Positions 1 through 8,493 of a stretch of DNA of 64,000 bases are shown here, in pieces. A program made the position numbers and the translations under genes. Positions within the stretch are counted from its first letter, which is position 1. Each line of letters opens with the position of its first letter. This DNA comes from Acidithiobacillus marinus (GTDB lineage: Bacteria; Pseudomonadota; Gammaproteobacteria; Acidithiobacillales; Acidithiobacillaceae): assembly GCF_002847505.1 (NCBI RefSeq), contig NZ_MXAV01000053.1, positions 36,857 through 100,856 on the forward strand, read 5' to 3'. The notes beneath the pieces are model-generated. The model did not search any database. It worked only from the letters and a program-made list of their open reading frames with translations, and was not told the origin of the DNA.

Positions 1-616
1 GCAACCGGGGCACGACCGCTCCGGAATGTCCGGCCTTGAGTAAGGCGGCGATGAACTGCGGGTTATCGACGAGTTTGTTTACGCCTGCGGTCAAAAGTGC
101 ATTCGCTGATGCTGTTCTGCCCGCGCCTAAACTTACTGCGGTGTTATGATGAAAATTTTGAATATTTATATTTTCTCGGTAACCAGCAACTGGAACAGTT
201 ACTTGCATTGCGAGATGCCCTTTGTGCGTTATGTGCCATCCCATTTCTTCGGGCAGATAAAAGTGTTGCACGACCACCTGCACTTGCGTCCCTGTCCCGC
301 CGATGCTGAAACCCCTGCTGGCGAGCGCCTTCTCAATAGCGGCCTTGAATGCCTTGTCAATGTGCATATAGACACCGGCAAATGGTATGTTTAACTCATC
401 TTTTGTCCGGCTGATTTCATCATGCCGCTTCTTGTGGTTGTGCACGATGACCGTCACAGCCACGTTTTCAGCGCCGGGCACCTTGGTCATGCTGGCCGGA
501 GCTTTGTAGTGATTATGTACGGTGTCCGGGATATAGGCAGACGCACACCCCGCCAACCCGAACGCCCCGGCCAGCAAAGCTATTTTCGCGGTAATTTTTA
601 CAAGCTTTTTATCCAT
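1..616 (-). CDS. YajG-like lipoprotein, 3' end outside window
   Basis: Reading frame open from an ATG at 616 to the window edge, so the C terminus is missing. An AAGGA Shine-Dalgarno lies 8 nt before this ATG; an upstream ATG at 625 has poorer spacing. The N terminus is a lipoprotein signal: two lysines, a hydrophobic stretch and the lipobox LAGC near residue 24, so the mature protein should be lipid-anchored in the envelope. The body (AIEKALASRGFSIG, VQVVVQHFYLP) resembles the YajG/Lipoprotein_16 family pattern of a short alpha-beta domain. Function of that family is poorly known. It is followed downstream of nothing visible here; the next upstream genes are dinJ-yafQ. Family assignment is by eye only. 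Confidence 0.65.
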   Translation of the reverse strand, partial: MDKKLVKITAKIALLAGAFGLAGCASAYIPDTVHNHYKAPASMTKVPGAENVAVTVIVHNHKKRHDEISRTKDELNIPFAGVYMHIDKAFKAAIEKALASRGFSIGGTGTQVQVVVQHFYLPEEMGWHITHKGHLAMQVTVPVAGYRENINIQNFHHNTAVSLGAGRTASANALLTAGVNKLVDNPQFIAALLKAGHSGAVVPRL

Positions 617-677
617 AAAACTCATCCTTTTTCTCTCTCAGAGAGCTTATTATATCATGATTTTTGGCTGTTTCTCT

Positions 678-722
678 TCACCAAGCCCGCGCGAGAAGGC
701 TCTGCCTTCAGGCATGGATTAC
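678..722 (-). repeat. Relic IS200/IS605-type right end
   Basis: Between the lipoprotein gene and yafQ is a small hairpin (TGCCT-TC-AGGCA, 703-714). On the minus strand it is flanked by CATGCCTGAAGGCAG before and TTGGTGAA after. The same arrangement, CATGCCTAAAGGCAGGGG then TTTGGTGAA, occurs at the right end of the IscB element at 16205-16225. I read it as a solo right end left by a related element. No transposase or IscB/TnpB gene remains beside it. The rest of 617-773 shows nothing else recognisable. Confidence 0.45.
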
Positions 723-773
723 TGATCGATCTGGCCCGCTTTTTCCGTGAAGATTGGCGCCGGTTCGGTTTCG

Positions 774-1046
774 CTATTCATCGAACAAATCCGAATGCCG
801 TCCGGTGCGCTCGAAGCGCACCACGTCGCCCGCAACCTTGTAAACCAGAAGCCAGTCCGACTCGATGTGCGCATCACGGAAACCCCGCCAGCCGCCTTTC
901 AGCGGATGGTCGAGATAAGTCGCGGGCAACGGTTTGCCCTCGATGAGCAAGCCCAGCAAGGTTTTGAGCTTGCCCATGTCCTTGCCGCGTTTTTGCGCTT
1001 GCTTCACGTCGCGCTTGAACTGGCCGGAATAGTCGGGCTGTCGCAT
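774..1046 (-). CDS. yafQ: YafQ-family toxin (mRNA interferase)
   Basis: 90 residues, the size of E. coli YafQ, a RelE-fold endoribonuclease that cuts mRNA on the ribosome. The signature is well conserved: YSGQFKRDVKQAQKRGKDM at the N terminus, DHPLKGGWRGFRDAH and SDWLLVYK in the middle, and FERTGRHSDLF at the end. These supply the histidines and aspartate (in DHPL, DAH, SDW, GRH) that form the YafQ active site, so the toxin looks intact. Its ATG overlaps the TGA of the upstream antitoxin gene (TGATG), which implies translational coupling. Expected to be repressed by the DinJ-YafQ complex. Confidence 0.93.
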   Translation of the reverse strand: MRQPDYSGQFKRDVKQAQKRGKDMGKLKTLLGLLIEGKPLPATYLDHPLKGGWRGFRDAHIESDWLLVYKVAGDVVRFERTGRHSDLFDE

Positions 1047-1306
1047 CAGATACCCAGCTGATTGAACAGGTCATCCGCATCCTTGGCATGGTGCACATCC
1101 TCACCCCGTTCGCTCTTTCCCAGCGTTTCCGCTGTCAGCTTGTTGGGTACGCGCATCTCGAACGGCAAAGCCTTTTCTTTGGCGATCTTCGTCAGCGCGA
1201 TACGCACCACGTCGGAGACGGTCAGCCCCATGTCCGCCAGCACTTCGGCGGCTTCGTTTTTCAGCGTTTCATCAATCCGCGCCCGGACAAATGCAGTGGC
1301 AGCCAT
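1046..1306 (-). CDS. dinJ: RelB/DinJ-family antitoxin
   Basis: 86 residues starting MAATAFVRARIDETLKNEA, a ribbon-helix-helix N terminus typical of RelB/DinJ antitoxins, followed by a polar C-terminal tail that would wrap YafQ. I start at the ATG at 1306 because a perfect AGGAGG (1314-1319) lies 5 nt before it; a GTG six bases upstream (1312) would sit on the Shine-Dalgarno. The protein should neutralise YafQ and autorepress the pair. The stop overlaps the yafQ start. This pair could stabilise the surrounding mobile region, which is inference. Confidence 0.93.
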   Translation of the reverse strand: MAATAFVRARIDETLKNEAAEVLADMGLTVSDVVRIALTKIAKEKALPFEMRVPNKLTAETLGKSERGEDVHHAKDADDLFNQLGI

Positions 1307-1371
1307 GATCACCTCCTGTCAGAATGAGGCTTAAATTGTAGCTCAATTGAAGCACGAATAATAGCGGCTCA

Positions 1372-1530
1372 CTATTTCCCTTTTTGCGGTTTCCTCAGTC
1401 GAGCTATCTCCTGCTCGATGTCGCGCTGCGCGCGGATGTTCCGTACATACAGCTTCTCAAGCAGCTGCATCTGTATCTGTTTATCCGCGTGTTTGCAGGC
1501 GGACGCTGGGCGAATGGTTGCGACACCGAC
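1372..1530 (-). pseudogene. 5'-truncated coiled-coil protein remnant
   Basis: An open stretch on the minus strand, without a usable start codon, ends in a polar helix LEKLYVRNIRAQRDIEQEIARL. It resembles the small protein encoded at 33060-33293 (LEKMYVQRVRDLREIEQAL), which suggests a paralogue. The frame closes upstream with a TGA at 1531-1533, where group II intron maturase sequence begins on the other strand. The simplest reading is a gene whose 5' part was lost at that junction. Only an internal ATG at 1470 remains. Confidence 0.45.
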
Positions 1531-1715
1531 TCATGGCAATTCAGCTCAAGCACTGGAGGCGGGTAGCACGATATACCGGGAACTGATCAACCTGGGTGCG
1601 ACTGAGCATGTCGCCACGCGGGTGGCGGGCAATTCTCGCTGCCGGTGGGATTCCGGCACGCGAATCGCCGCTCTTATCGTTCGAGCGACGCCTTGGAATA
1701 AACCCCATGGTTTTA
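1531..1715 (+). pseudogene. Group II intron reverse transcriptase/maturase C-terminal remnant
   Basis: Two adjacent plus-strand frames together give a typical group II maturase tail. One frame has IQLKHWRR, and after a one-base shift the other has STIYRELINLGATEHVATRV followed by AGNSRCRW. A third frame carries a weak SFERRLGINP that would match the usual Y-F-(D)RLG-P end. The frameshifts and the absence of RT domains upstream show it is dead. No clear domain V/VI intron RNA was recognised next to it. Region 1307-1371 shows nothing else. Confidence 0.6.
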
Positions 1716-1727
1716 TAAACGGTGTGT

Positions 1728-2912
1728 TCAGAAAACTTCGTGAATTTCTTCTGGCAGGTTGTGCCCGAAAGACTGCCATAAAGTTTCCATGTTCTCTATG
1801 GCGGAGCGTGCTTCTTGCACCCAATCTGGGTGTCTCTCTATAGCTTTCTGCGAGACATAAAACCTTTCTGGCATGTGATTCTCGGCCACTTTATAGCGGT
1901 TGATTTGCGTGAGTATGAATCCTTCCATCACGTCCGGATGGTAGCCAATAAGTACATGCCTGGGGTTGCCCCGTAGCATGCCGCCGACCATCAGGATTTG
2001 ATGGTAGCGCACCCAGTAATGCAGATAGGCCGTAAAGTAAGGCATCTTGCCGACCTGAGAGGGTAAAAAACCGTCGCGAACCCAGGAATCCATCACCCAG
2101 CGTTCGATCACGCTCCGGGGCTTTTCCGGGAAGCATTCATTATCGGGTAGTCCTCCGGATTTCTCGTAAGTGGATACGCAGGCGGCCGCCGGGTGCCGTA
2201 CCGCAATGATCCACTCGGTTTTTGGACCGAATGTCTCCCGGAAAAAGTCGGGCATATACACCATCTTCGTGCCTTTTTTGACGATGTTTTTTAGCCCGTC
2301 TGCCGGTTGCAGGTTGCGAAAATACCAGTCCGACATAATCAGCCACTCGGCGGTTTGCTGAATGGTGGTTCTGGTTGCGGGTACGGGATGCCCCCCCGAG
2401 TTTTTGTACCAGAATGAGGAGGCATCAGGGTAGCCATCATGCGCCAGATAATTGGGCACGGCTTTGGCGTCCACGCCGACCGCCCGGTACATTTCTTTGG
2501 TGAGGTAGGATCCCCCGTGTCTTGGAGCAGACACAATCATGATAAATCGCCGGTCCAGGTGCATGGCACCGAGCGTTTTGGCATTCCCAGTCAGCAGATC
2601 ACCGAACAGATTGTAGGCTCGCAAACCCAAGGCGCGGCCCAGGGGTGTGTTGAATGCGCGATTGGCCGCATCGCGCACCTTGTTTGCAAAATCATCTATT
2701 GTGAGCTGGTTTTTAGAGAGTTTCTCCGTGATTTGATCGCCCCAGTCGGGATTATCCTTGATGGAGCTGGATCCAAACACAGCGGTTTCCATGAAGATGG
2801 CGAAACTGGCCGATGCGGGGAAGTGTTCGGCAGTAAATCGCAATCCCAGGGTGTTTTTAGGCGGGTCAGGGGGGATGGGGGTAGTGCCAGGCATTTGTTG
2901 TGGTTTGCTCAT
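1728..2912 (-). CDS. Sulfotransferase-like protein
   Basis: 394 residues. The central part has the two hallmarks of PAPS-dependent sulfotransferases: a 5'-phosphosulfate loop-like segment FIMIVSAPRHGGSYLTKEMY (about residues 122-141) and a 3'-phosphate-binding-like segment WIIAVRHPAAACVSTYEKSG (about 233-252). The family moves sulfuryl groups from PAPS to sugars, lipids or peptides; the substrate here is unknown. The N-terminal 110 residues are unrelated helical sequence. No signal peptide, so cytoplasmic. The ATG at 2912 follows a GAGAG. It is divergent from the lipoprotein gene at 2983 across about 70 bp. An HxGGS rather than the usual GTxxS in the loop is a mild deviation. Confidence 0.6.
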   Translation of the reverse strand: MSKPQQMPGTTPIPPDPPKNTLGLRFTAEHFPASASFAIFMETAVFGSSSIKDNPDWGDQITEKLSKNQLTIDDFANKVRDAANRAFNTPLGRALGLRAYNLFGDLLTGNAKTLGAMHLDRRFIMIVSAPRHGGSYLTKEMYRAVGVDAKAVPNYLAHDGYPDASSFWYKNSGGHPVPATRTTIQQTAEWLIMSDWYFRNLQPADGLKNIVKKGTKMVYMPDFFRETFGPKTEWIIAVRHPAAACVSTYEKSGGLPDNECFPEKPRSVIERWVMDSWVRDGFLPSQVGKMPYFTAYLHYWVRYHQILMVGGMLRGNPRHVLIGYHPDVMEGFILTQINRYKVAENHMPERFYVSQKAIERHPDWVQEARSAIENMETLWQSFGHNLPEEIHEVF

Positions 2913-2982
2913 TTTGCTCTCGCGTTGTCGTGAAGATGAAAATAATGCAGAATTATACCACTAAGACAGGAGAACTTTTAGC

Positions 2983-3522
2983 ATGAAAAATAGATATAAA
3001 TATGTCGCAATCACCGTTTTTACCGCTTTAATGGCGGGCTGCAGCGGGGTAGGGCATCCCACGTATCCCTACAAAACCAGCGGCAGCAACACGGCTCTGG
3101 GTGCCTGGGAGATGGTGCAGACTAAAATGGTAGGCGGCGCCATTCCGCTTTACCAGATCCATGACGTGCAACCCAAGAATATTCTGTTTGTGGGGAAAAA
3201 AGAGGCGTGTCATATACAGACGCAGGCCGATGGAAGCGGGGCCTCTGCGGAAGTTATGGACGTGGAGACGGCCTCTGGTACGATGAGCCTCGCCAATGGC
3301 CCGATTCTGCCTGGAGATGATGACGCCACCTATAGCGGGAACAGCACCAAGATGAAACTGCAATCCAGCCGAGAATCTGAGCTCATTTTAGGTGGAAATA
3401 TTCTGCGCCGTTTGCCGATCAATAATATGCACGATGCACTGAATTATATTGAGGGGACTTTTCTGGTGAAGCCGGCTGAGGCGCGGAAGTTGATGGCGAA
3501 GTGTGTGAGTGGGGGTAAGTAA
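2983..3522 (+). CDS. Hypothetical lipoprotein
   Basis: 179 residues with a clear lipoprotein signal: positively charged MKNRYKY, hydrophobic core, lipobox LMAGC with cysteine near residue 20. The mature domain is not recognised. It has one internal cysteine (ACHIQ) and one near the end (AKCVSGGK) that could pair. AGGAG lies about 10 nt before the ATG. A TTATAC-like -10 box (around 2954) may serve as promoter in the short gap to the divergent sulfotransferase-like gene. Confidence 0.6.
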   Translation: MKNRYKYVAITVFTALMAGCSGVGHPTYPYKTSGSNTALGAWEMVQTKMVGGAIPLYQIHDVQPKNILFVGKKEACHIQTQADGSGASAEVMDVETASGTMSLANGPILPGDDDATYSGNSTKMKLQSSRESELILGGNILRRLPINNMHDALNYIEGTFLVKPAEARKLMAKCVSGGK

Positions 3523-3742
3523 TGGTTCTTCCACCGGCTTACAGCTGATACTAAGTTACAAAAGGACGCTTGGTGCAAAATTATACCGCCAAGCTTGGTG
3601 GAGATTGAAAACAACTGCCCAGAAAAATCGATGCCCCCGGGGGCGTGCTTGCGCAGAGGTCACACCGGGGGCTTGCTTTGATCGAATAATACTCCATGCC
3701 TTATTTTTGATCAAGCATGATGGATAAGTGTGGAGGATGATT
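3523..3742. other. Intergenic region with partial repeat of the upstream promoter
   Basis: No gene seen. The motif GCAAAATTATACCGCCAAG (about 3570-3588) nearly repeats GCAGAATTATACCACTAAG (about 2948-2966) ahead of the lipoprotein gene, so both may be promoter segments. A short imperfect palindrome CCGCCAAGCTTGGTGG overlaps it. The sequence then turns GC-rich and ends in the GGAGG that serves the next gene. Confidence 0.35.
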
Positions 3743-6691
3743 ATGTATTACCAAAGATACCGTAAGAAACATTCTGTGGCAGACAGGCTGCTGAGTCTAA
3801 GTTTCAACTTTTTACCAGCAAACTTGGTGCAGCAAATCATCGTTCATCGTCTCTCTTCTTTTGGTAGCTACGAAGAAAGAGAAATGGCCTACGGAGAGAT
3901 TACTTGTTGGTATTGGCTTGAGCCGAGGTACTACAACGAATCTATCGACTACGCGATTCAGGCTTTTAAAGGAACCGTAAAATTAGAAAACACGCAGTAT
4001 CGTGCTGTCAAATTACACTTTCAGGATAAGCGCGTCTTGGAGTCTATTGCCAACCTTGGTATTAAAGATGCCAATGATGTGAGTCTAATAATTAAAAAAT
4101 GGCAAGATACTCATTATGGTATTCCTCTCGATCTGCTACCTATTCTCGTTGAAAACAAAATCATTGGATCTGAGAACGATATCGATGATCTTGATGATCG
4201 TCGATTCTGTCGGTCTTTATATCCATTTTCAATTGATGGTGAAGATGAGAAAAATCTTGTTGAGAATATGTGCACGTTGAAAGATTATGGCGTGCCGATA
4301 GAAGATATAAGAAGGTCTTTGTCTCAAGATTTTTTTAGGTGTGGCGCTGATCGCCTTGTGCACGTTCTTGGAGCAATAGAGAATTGTGGAATAAAAATTG
4401 ATCCTGGATATGCTGATCTGTGTGATATTGTTTTTCATGCGAATATCGTTGCGATAGAGTTTTTATTCAGAGAGTTGAATGTCAATACCGCACCTGGATT
4501 AATGCGGTACCGTGATCTGCTTGAAGCGCATGATGATAATTTCAATGGCAATGTGATAAAGAGTTTGCGTGATATTGGCGTTTCTGATGATGATATACCG
4601 CGTTACCAAAGGATGATACATACAGACGTGGCTTGCTACCATGAAAACGATGCGATTGCTGGTCGCATCGTAGCGCTGTCACGCCCACCGTTTTCTTTAT
4701 CAAAGGATGAAATTCTTAAATGTGAAGATTACGTCATTGACAAGCGTTTGCCTTTTTTCGAGTTTATAAATATTTTTAAAGCACATTCTGTTACGGATTA
4801 TGGTTACTTATGTGCTCTTCACCCTTTTCTTCGTCATATATCAACAACTAACCTGGCGGCAATTTTTGATGTCCTCAAGAGTATTGTCGCGTTGGATCAA
4901 TACAAACAGGATGTTATCAACTTCGTAGAGAAATTTGTTTCTTTGAAAGGTAATATTCATAACTTGGCGTATCTGAAAAACAGGTTTTCCATCAGTGATA
5001 TCGAGACCTTCTCTTCATTGATAAAAATTTCAACGGTCACTGATAAGGTTTTGCAATATGCTTTGGAAAAACATGGTATTGGCACGGCCAGAGAGTTGTC
5101 TGACTGGTATTATCATGATGCGGTTGGCGTAAACTCTGTTGGAAGCCTGTATACCCTAGATCATATTGGGGATATCCTTCTGGATGATGCATTTAAAAGG
5201 AAAAGGTTTTTTCTTCTTACCCGCAACAACAATACTTTAGGTGAGGCTGTTTATCGCAACGGCATGGGAAAAGATAAACTAAATCCAGATACTGTGATTC
5301 TTATGCTGAATCTGACGAATGGGGTTATATTCCCTAGCTTGGTAAGTCACTTGTTTTGCGATGACCTTGATGCCTTACGATCGAGCATTGAACGCCTTGA
5401 CGTTATTGTTGAAGATCTTAAAACCGGCGACGGTCCAGCCAACAATGATCTTACTGATGATGAGGTGTATGGAATATCATTGGTTTTCAATATTTCAGAG
5501 GGCGAAATCCGTCGTGATTGGAGTGTAATTTCTGCCATTAAGGATAATACGATTTCGCCTGTTTCTGGTGGTTCTCATTATCGCATAGATACAAGATGGG
5601 TCCTTGAAACCTATAAAATGGTTGAAAACGTGCGCTTGGATGATGAAGGCTTCCGCGCCATTGCTAAGGCGCTGGATAGGGTCAATGAGAAGAGCTCCGA
5701 GGGTGTTAGCGCAGAAGATGGTTTGTTAGATGGTTTTCGATATAAGCATCTTAAAAACAATTCCGCCACCCCTATGGCTATATGGCCTTATCTGGTTTTA
5801 TTCATCTTTTTCATACCAGATTTTGCCGATAGGATTAAAATCATAGCTAGCGAGTTTTCGACGCATGACCTTTCTGATCATGGGCGTTACAAGCTCTTGC
5901 GTATGTGTGAGGAGGCATTTTCTCATTGGCTGTTGCAGGTTGTTCAAGATTTTAAGAATAACCTGTTAGATGAAATTAATTGTAATGCTGCTGTTCTTCA
6001 ATCGGTATTGCGCTCGTTCAGAATGGATATCAGTGCCTCCGGTGTTAGCCGGGTTGACAGGGATAATATGGGTGATGTTCTGGATACCGTTCTTAGAAAA
6101 TCTCAGCAGGTGTTTTTAGACTGGGTAGGTCGTGAAAAGAGGAAGTATTCAAAGTTAAATGCCACATCAGGAAATAATGATTACCCACTTTATTGCGTAT
6201 ATACTAAAACTCCTGCAGCTTTTTTTGCTAAAAGGAGCGCAGGCCTATGTTCTGCCGGAAAAACCAACCTTTGGACTTGCGCGTCTCACGCCCACTTGCT
6301 CGTTTTTGACCAACGGTCCCCGTTTCTGGTCGGCATGGTGTCAATATATATTGAAGAAATCCCAGAGGTCTGCCAAGGCAAAACACTTATTGTCAGGAAT
6401 CTTTCAATTATAGACAAAAAATCTGGTTACCACGCTGATTCTGTTGTCAAAAGTTACATTAGTGTGGCCCAGGAACTTGCTCTGCAGCTTGGTTGTGTGG
6501 CTGCTGCTTTCCCCGACCAAGCGGGTCAAGATTATTGTACGAATGATGATGATTTATGGGGTGCAGTAAAGAAGCGATATCGGCTTGGCGAAGATCGCCG
6601 CTCTATGACGCGTGTTCGGTTCAGCCCGTATAAAGAAAATGAAAACGAAGATATTTTAGTTTTTGTTTTTTGGCGTAAACCAACCGCTTAA
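3743..6691 (+). CDS. Large AT-rich orphan protein, function unknown
   Basis: I start at the ATG at 3743 because GGAGG lies 6 nt before it; a GTG at 3728 is also in frame. The 982-residue product is rich in Asp, Ile, Lys and Asn and is mostly predicted helix with no signal peptide. A hydrophobic stretch (AIWPYLVLFIFFIPDFA, about residue 685) could be buried or membrane-associated. The last ~130 residues (LLVFDQRSPFLVGMVSIYI, TLIVRNLSIIDKKSG, ELALQLGCVAAAFPDQAG) have a strand-helix order reminiscent of a GNAT-type acyltransferase, but I cannot confirm this. Base composition is clearly lower in GC than the operons around it, which suggests separate transfer. It converges on the topoisomerase operon, ending 15 bp away. 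Confidence 0.85.
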   Translation: MYYQRYRKKHSVADRLLSLSFNFLPANLVQQIIVHRLSSFGSYEEREMAYGEITCWYWLEPRYYNESIDYAIQAFKGTVKLENTQYRAVKLHFQDKRVLESIANLGIKDANDVSLIIKKWQDTHYGIPLDLLPILVENKIIGSENDIDDLDDRRFCRSLYPFSIDGEDEKNLVENMCTLKDYGVPIEDIRRSLSQDFFRCGADRLVHVLGAIENCGIKIDPGYADLCDIVFHANIVAIEFLFRELNVNTAPGLMRYRDLLEAHDDNFNGNVIKSLRDIGVSDDDIPRYQRMIHTDVACYHENDAIAGRIVALSRPPFSLSKDEILKCEDYVIDKRLPFFEFINIFKAHSVTDYGYLCALHPFLRHISTTNLAAIFDVLKSIVALDQYKQDVINFVEKFVSLKGNIHNLAYLKNRFSISDIETFSSLIKISTVTDKVLQYALEKHGIGTARELSDWYYHDAVGVNSVGSLYTLDHIGDILLDDAFKRKRFFLLTRNNNTLGEAVYRNGMGKDKLNPDTVILMLNLTNGVIFPSLVSHLFCDDLDALRSSIERLDVIVEDLKTGDGPANNDLTDDEVYGISLVFNISEGEIRRDWSVISAIKDNTISPVSGGSHYRIDTRWVLETYKMVENVRLDDEGFRAIAKALDRVNEKSSEGVSAEDGLLDGFRYKHLKNNSATPMAIWPYLVLFIFFIPDFADRIKIIASEFSTHDLSDHGRYKLLRMCEEAFSHWLLQVVQDFKNNLLDEINCNAAVLQSVLRSFRMDISASGVSRVDRDNMGDVLDTVLRKSQQVFLDWVGREKRKYSKLNATSGNNDYPLYCVYTKTPAAFFAKRSAGLCSAGKTNLWTCASHAHLLVFDQRSPFLVGMVSIYIEEIPEVCQGKTLIVRNLSIIDKKSGYHADSVVKSYISVAQELALQLGCVAAAFPDQAGQDYCTNDDDLWGAVKKRYRLGEDRRSMTRVRFSPYKENENEDILVFVFWRKPTA

Positions 6692-6706
6692 TTGTGGTGC
6701 TACATT

Positions 6707-7714
6707 TTATTTTCTGCTTCCCGTCAGCCAATACCGCAAGGCACTCCACGACCATCCTTCCACCTGTATTTCCGGGATAAGGTCTTTGTATTCGTTGGCG
6801 TGTGCCGCAAGCCACCCCAGTCGCTTGTCGGCGCGTTCTGCATCTGAATAAACGGACCAGGCCGCATTGGTGCGGAGCATTTCTTTTTCTATTTTTGCTT
6901 TTAATTCGCGGAGAGGATGGTCTGGCTTCAGTGCGTTTTCAGGGTCCAGCCACGCCGGCAGTCCTTCGTGCCTGGGGATGCCCATATCTCCGAGTGCTGC
7001 GGCCTGTAACCCGGCTTCTCTGCCCAGCCCTTTCCATCTGGCGCACACGGCATCGATGTAATCCGTGGCCCCTTTTATTTTTGATGGGTCGGCTTGGAAT
7101 ATTTGCTCGCATGCCGGTCTGTAGCCGGTGTCTCCGTCTGCCACAGCTTCGATCAAAGTGGTCGAGGCCTCGGCGTTGCCGGTTAAGCCTTCTTCCAGCC
7201 ACCGCACAGTCTGTTCCAGCCCTGCGGGTAACAGGCGCCAAGATAAGCCTGTGGCATCTTGTTCTACCAGACTGGAAAGTCGGCCTTCGGCCAGACCTTG
7301 CAGTAACTTTGCCAAGGAAGCGGGTGTGCTGATGCCTTTGCGTGTGATCCCCTCGATCAGCGCGCCTAGCGGCACATAATCGCTCTTTTGGGTATATCCT
7401 CGCTTGATATGTAATTTGGTGATGTTCTGGGGTGGTGACGGGTTGAACGGGAAAGGCAGTCGCGGCCAATCCTTCCGGAAGTGCCAGTAACCTTCATGCT
7501 CAGGATCCGGGCTGGCGTAGTGTACGGCTATTTGCATATCGCCCAGAGGGTAGAGCGCTCGGGTGTGGCGCAATCTTGGCGGCGATAACGTGGCGGCCAG
7601 GGCACAATCCCATATCACCTGGTAAATTCTTCGGCGATCCTCCGGAATTGCTCTACTCAGGCTTTCCGGGTCCTGTTCCCAGTCCACAGGCTGAAGCATG
7701 GGGTGTGCGTTCAT
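6707..7714 (-). CDS. Type IA topoisomerase C-terminal part, separate gene
   Basis: 335 residues that match the part of a type IA topoisomerase that follows the catalytic tyrosine. The start AHPMLQPVDWEQDP stands where topoisomerases have AHEAIRP(T/V), then RRRIYQVIWDCALAA matches the D-x-x-(L/I)Y-x-(L/I)IW-x-R-x-(V/L)A motif. YVPLGALIEGITRKGISTPA resembles the ALI-x-x-L-x-x-x-GI-x-(R)PSTYA motif, followed by LLPAGLEQTVRWLEE (L-TP-G). There is no TOPRIM and no YxRT motif in this protein; those lie in the two genes upstream. The ATG at 7714 overlaps the TGA of the previous gene and has AAGGA 7 nt before it. Last gene of the operon. It would act as a subunit with 7711-8493 and 8947-13179 (inference). 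Confidence 0.8.
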   Translation of the reverse strand: MNAHPMLQPVDWEQDPESLSRAIPEDRRRIYQVIWDCALAATLSPPRLRHTRALYPLGDMQIAVHYASPDPEHEGYWHFRKDWPRLPFPFNPSPPQNITKLHIKRGYTQKSDYVPLGALIEGITRKGISTPASLAKLLQGLAEGRLSSLVEQDATGLSWRLLPAGLEQTVRWLEEGLTGNAEASTTLIEAVADGDTGYRPACEQIFQADPSKIKGATDYIDAVCARWKGLGREAGLQAAALGDMGIPRHEGLPAWLDPENALKPDHPLRELKAKIEKEMLRTNAAWSVYSDAERADKRLGWLAAHANEYKDLIPEIQVEGWSWSALRYWLTGSRK

Positions 7715-8493
7715 GAATTATCCTTATCCCCTGCGAATTGGGTTTTGGTGAGCCGCTGATACAGGGATGATTCTTGAACGGCGTCGAGCGTGAGATTCGG
7801 GATGTAGAATTGTGTGGCACCGCCTGGCATGACCATTTTGCCGCCGACGCTCTGCATTTTGGCATCTCCGATGAGCACATAGACCTTTTTTTTGAGCGTG
7901 AATACGACATGATATTCATCGCCATTCCACTCCTGAAGCACGGCCGTTTTCTGGTAAAACTCAGTCAGATTTTTGTATTGATTAGGTGACACTGGCTCGA
8001 AATACGGCCCGAGTGGGTGGTTTGTGGGTATCCCATATTTTAAGTTTCTTTCGTCCACGAAAAGGCCAATGGTTCGGTATATTTCTGTGTCTTCAGGAAG
8101 TTCTGAGAGGATGACGTTTCCTGTAAAATTCTTTAACACTTTATTCAGTTGTTCAACGGTAATTCCCAGTTTTGGGGATGCCTGTGCTTCCGATACGTTC
8201 AATTTCGCAGCTGCGTTGTGCCCATTATGTTTCGGTACGGCTCCTGGGTAATTTTTACCGGACTTCCATTCTTTCTCGCGGGCGAAACGCATATTCTCTG
8301 GAATCTGAACTGCCAGAGCTGCGGCTATGCGCACATATTCAGCCCGGCCGTTCTCATCCAGTGCGTCATACTGACAGCGCTCATCAGGATGGAGCACCTG
8401 GTTGGCGAGCAGGGGGTATCGCTTTCTAATAACCGCCCATGTCGGGGGTAAAATATGGGCTCCGCTGGTTCTGGAGTAAGTGGTTTTGCTCAC
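7711..8493 (-). CDS. Candidate topoisomerase IA catalytic-tyrosine subunit
   Basis: 260 residues starting at a GTG that overlaps the upstream TGA (GTGA). The extreme N terminus, SKTTYSRTSGAHI, resembles the type IA active-site motif (GLITYxRTDS-x-x-I). That would make Tyr6 the nucleophile and Arg8 its partner. The remainder is poorly conserved; KEWKSGKNYPGAVPKHNGHN may stand for the linker before the AHEAIRP region, which itself begins the next gene. The upstream helicase-TOPRIM protein ends at exactly the position that precedes this motif in normal enzymes. The assignment therefore rests on order and motif, not on overall similarity. If wrong, this is an unrecognised protein. Confidence 0.6.
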   Translation of the reverse strand: MSKTTYSRTSGAHILPPTWAVIRKRYPLLANQVLHPDERCQYDALDENGRAEYVRIAAALAVQIPENMRFAREKEWKSGKNYPGAVPKHNGHNAAAKLNVSEAQASPKLGITVEQLNKVLKNFTGNVILSELPEDTEIYRTIGLFVDERNLKYGIPTNHPLGPYFEPVSPNQYKNLTEFYQKTAVLQEWNGDEYHVVFTLKKKVYVLIGDAKMQSVGGKMVMPGGATQFYIPNLTLDAVQESSLYQRLTKTQFAGDKDNS

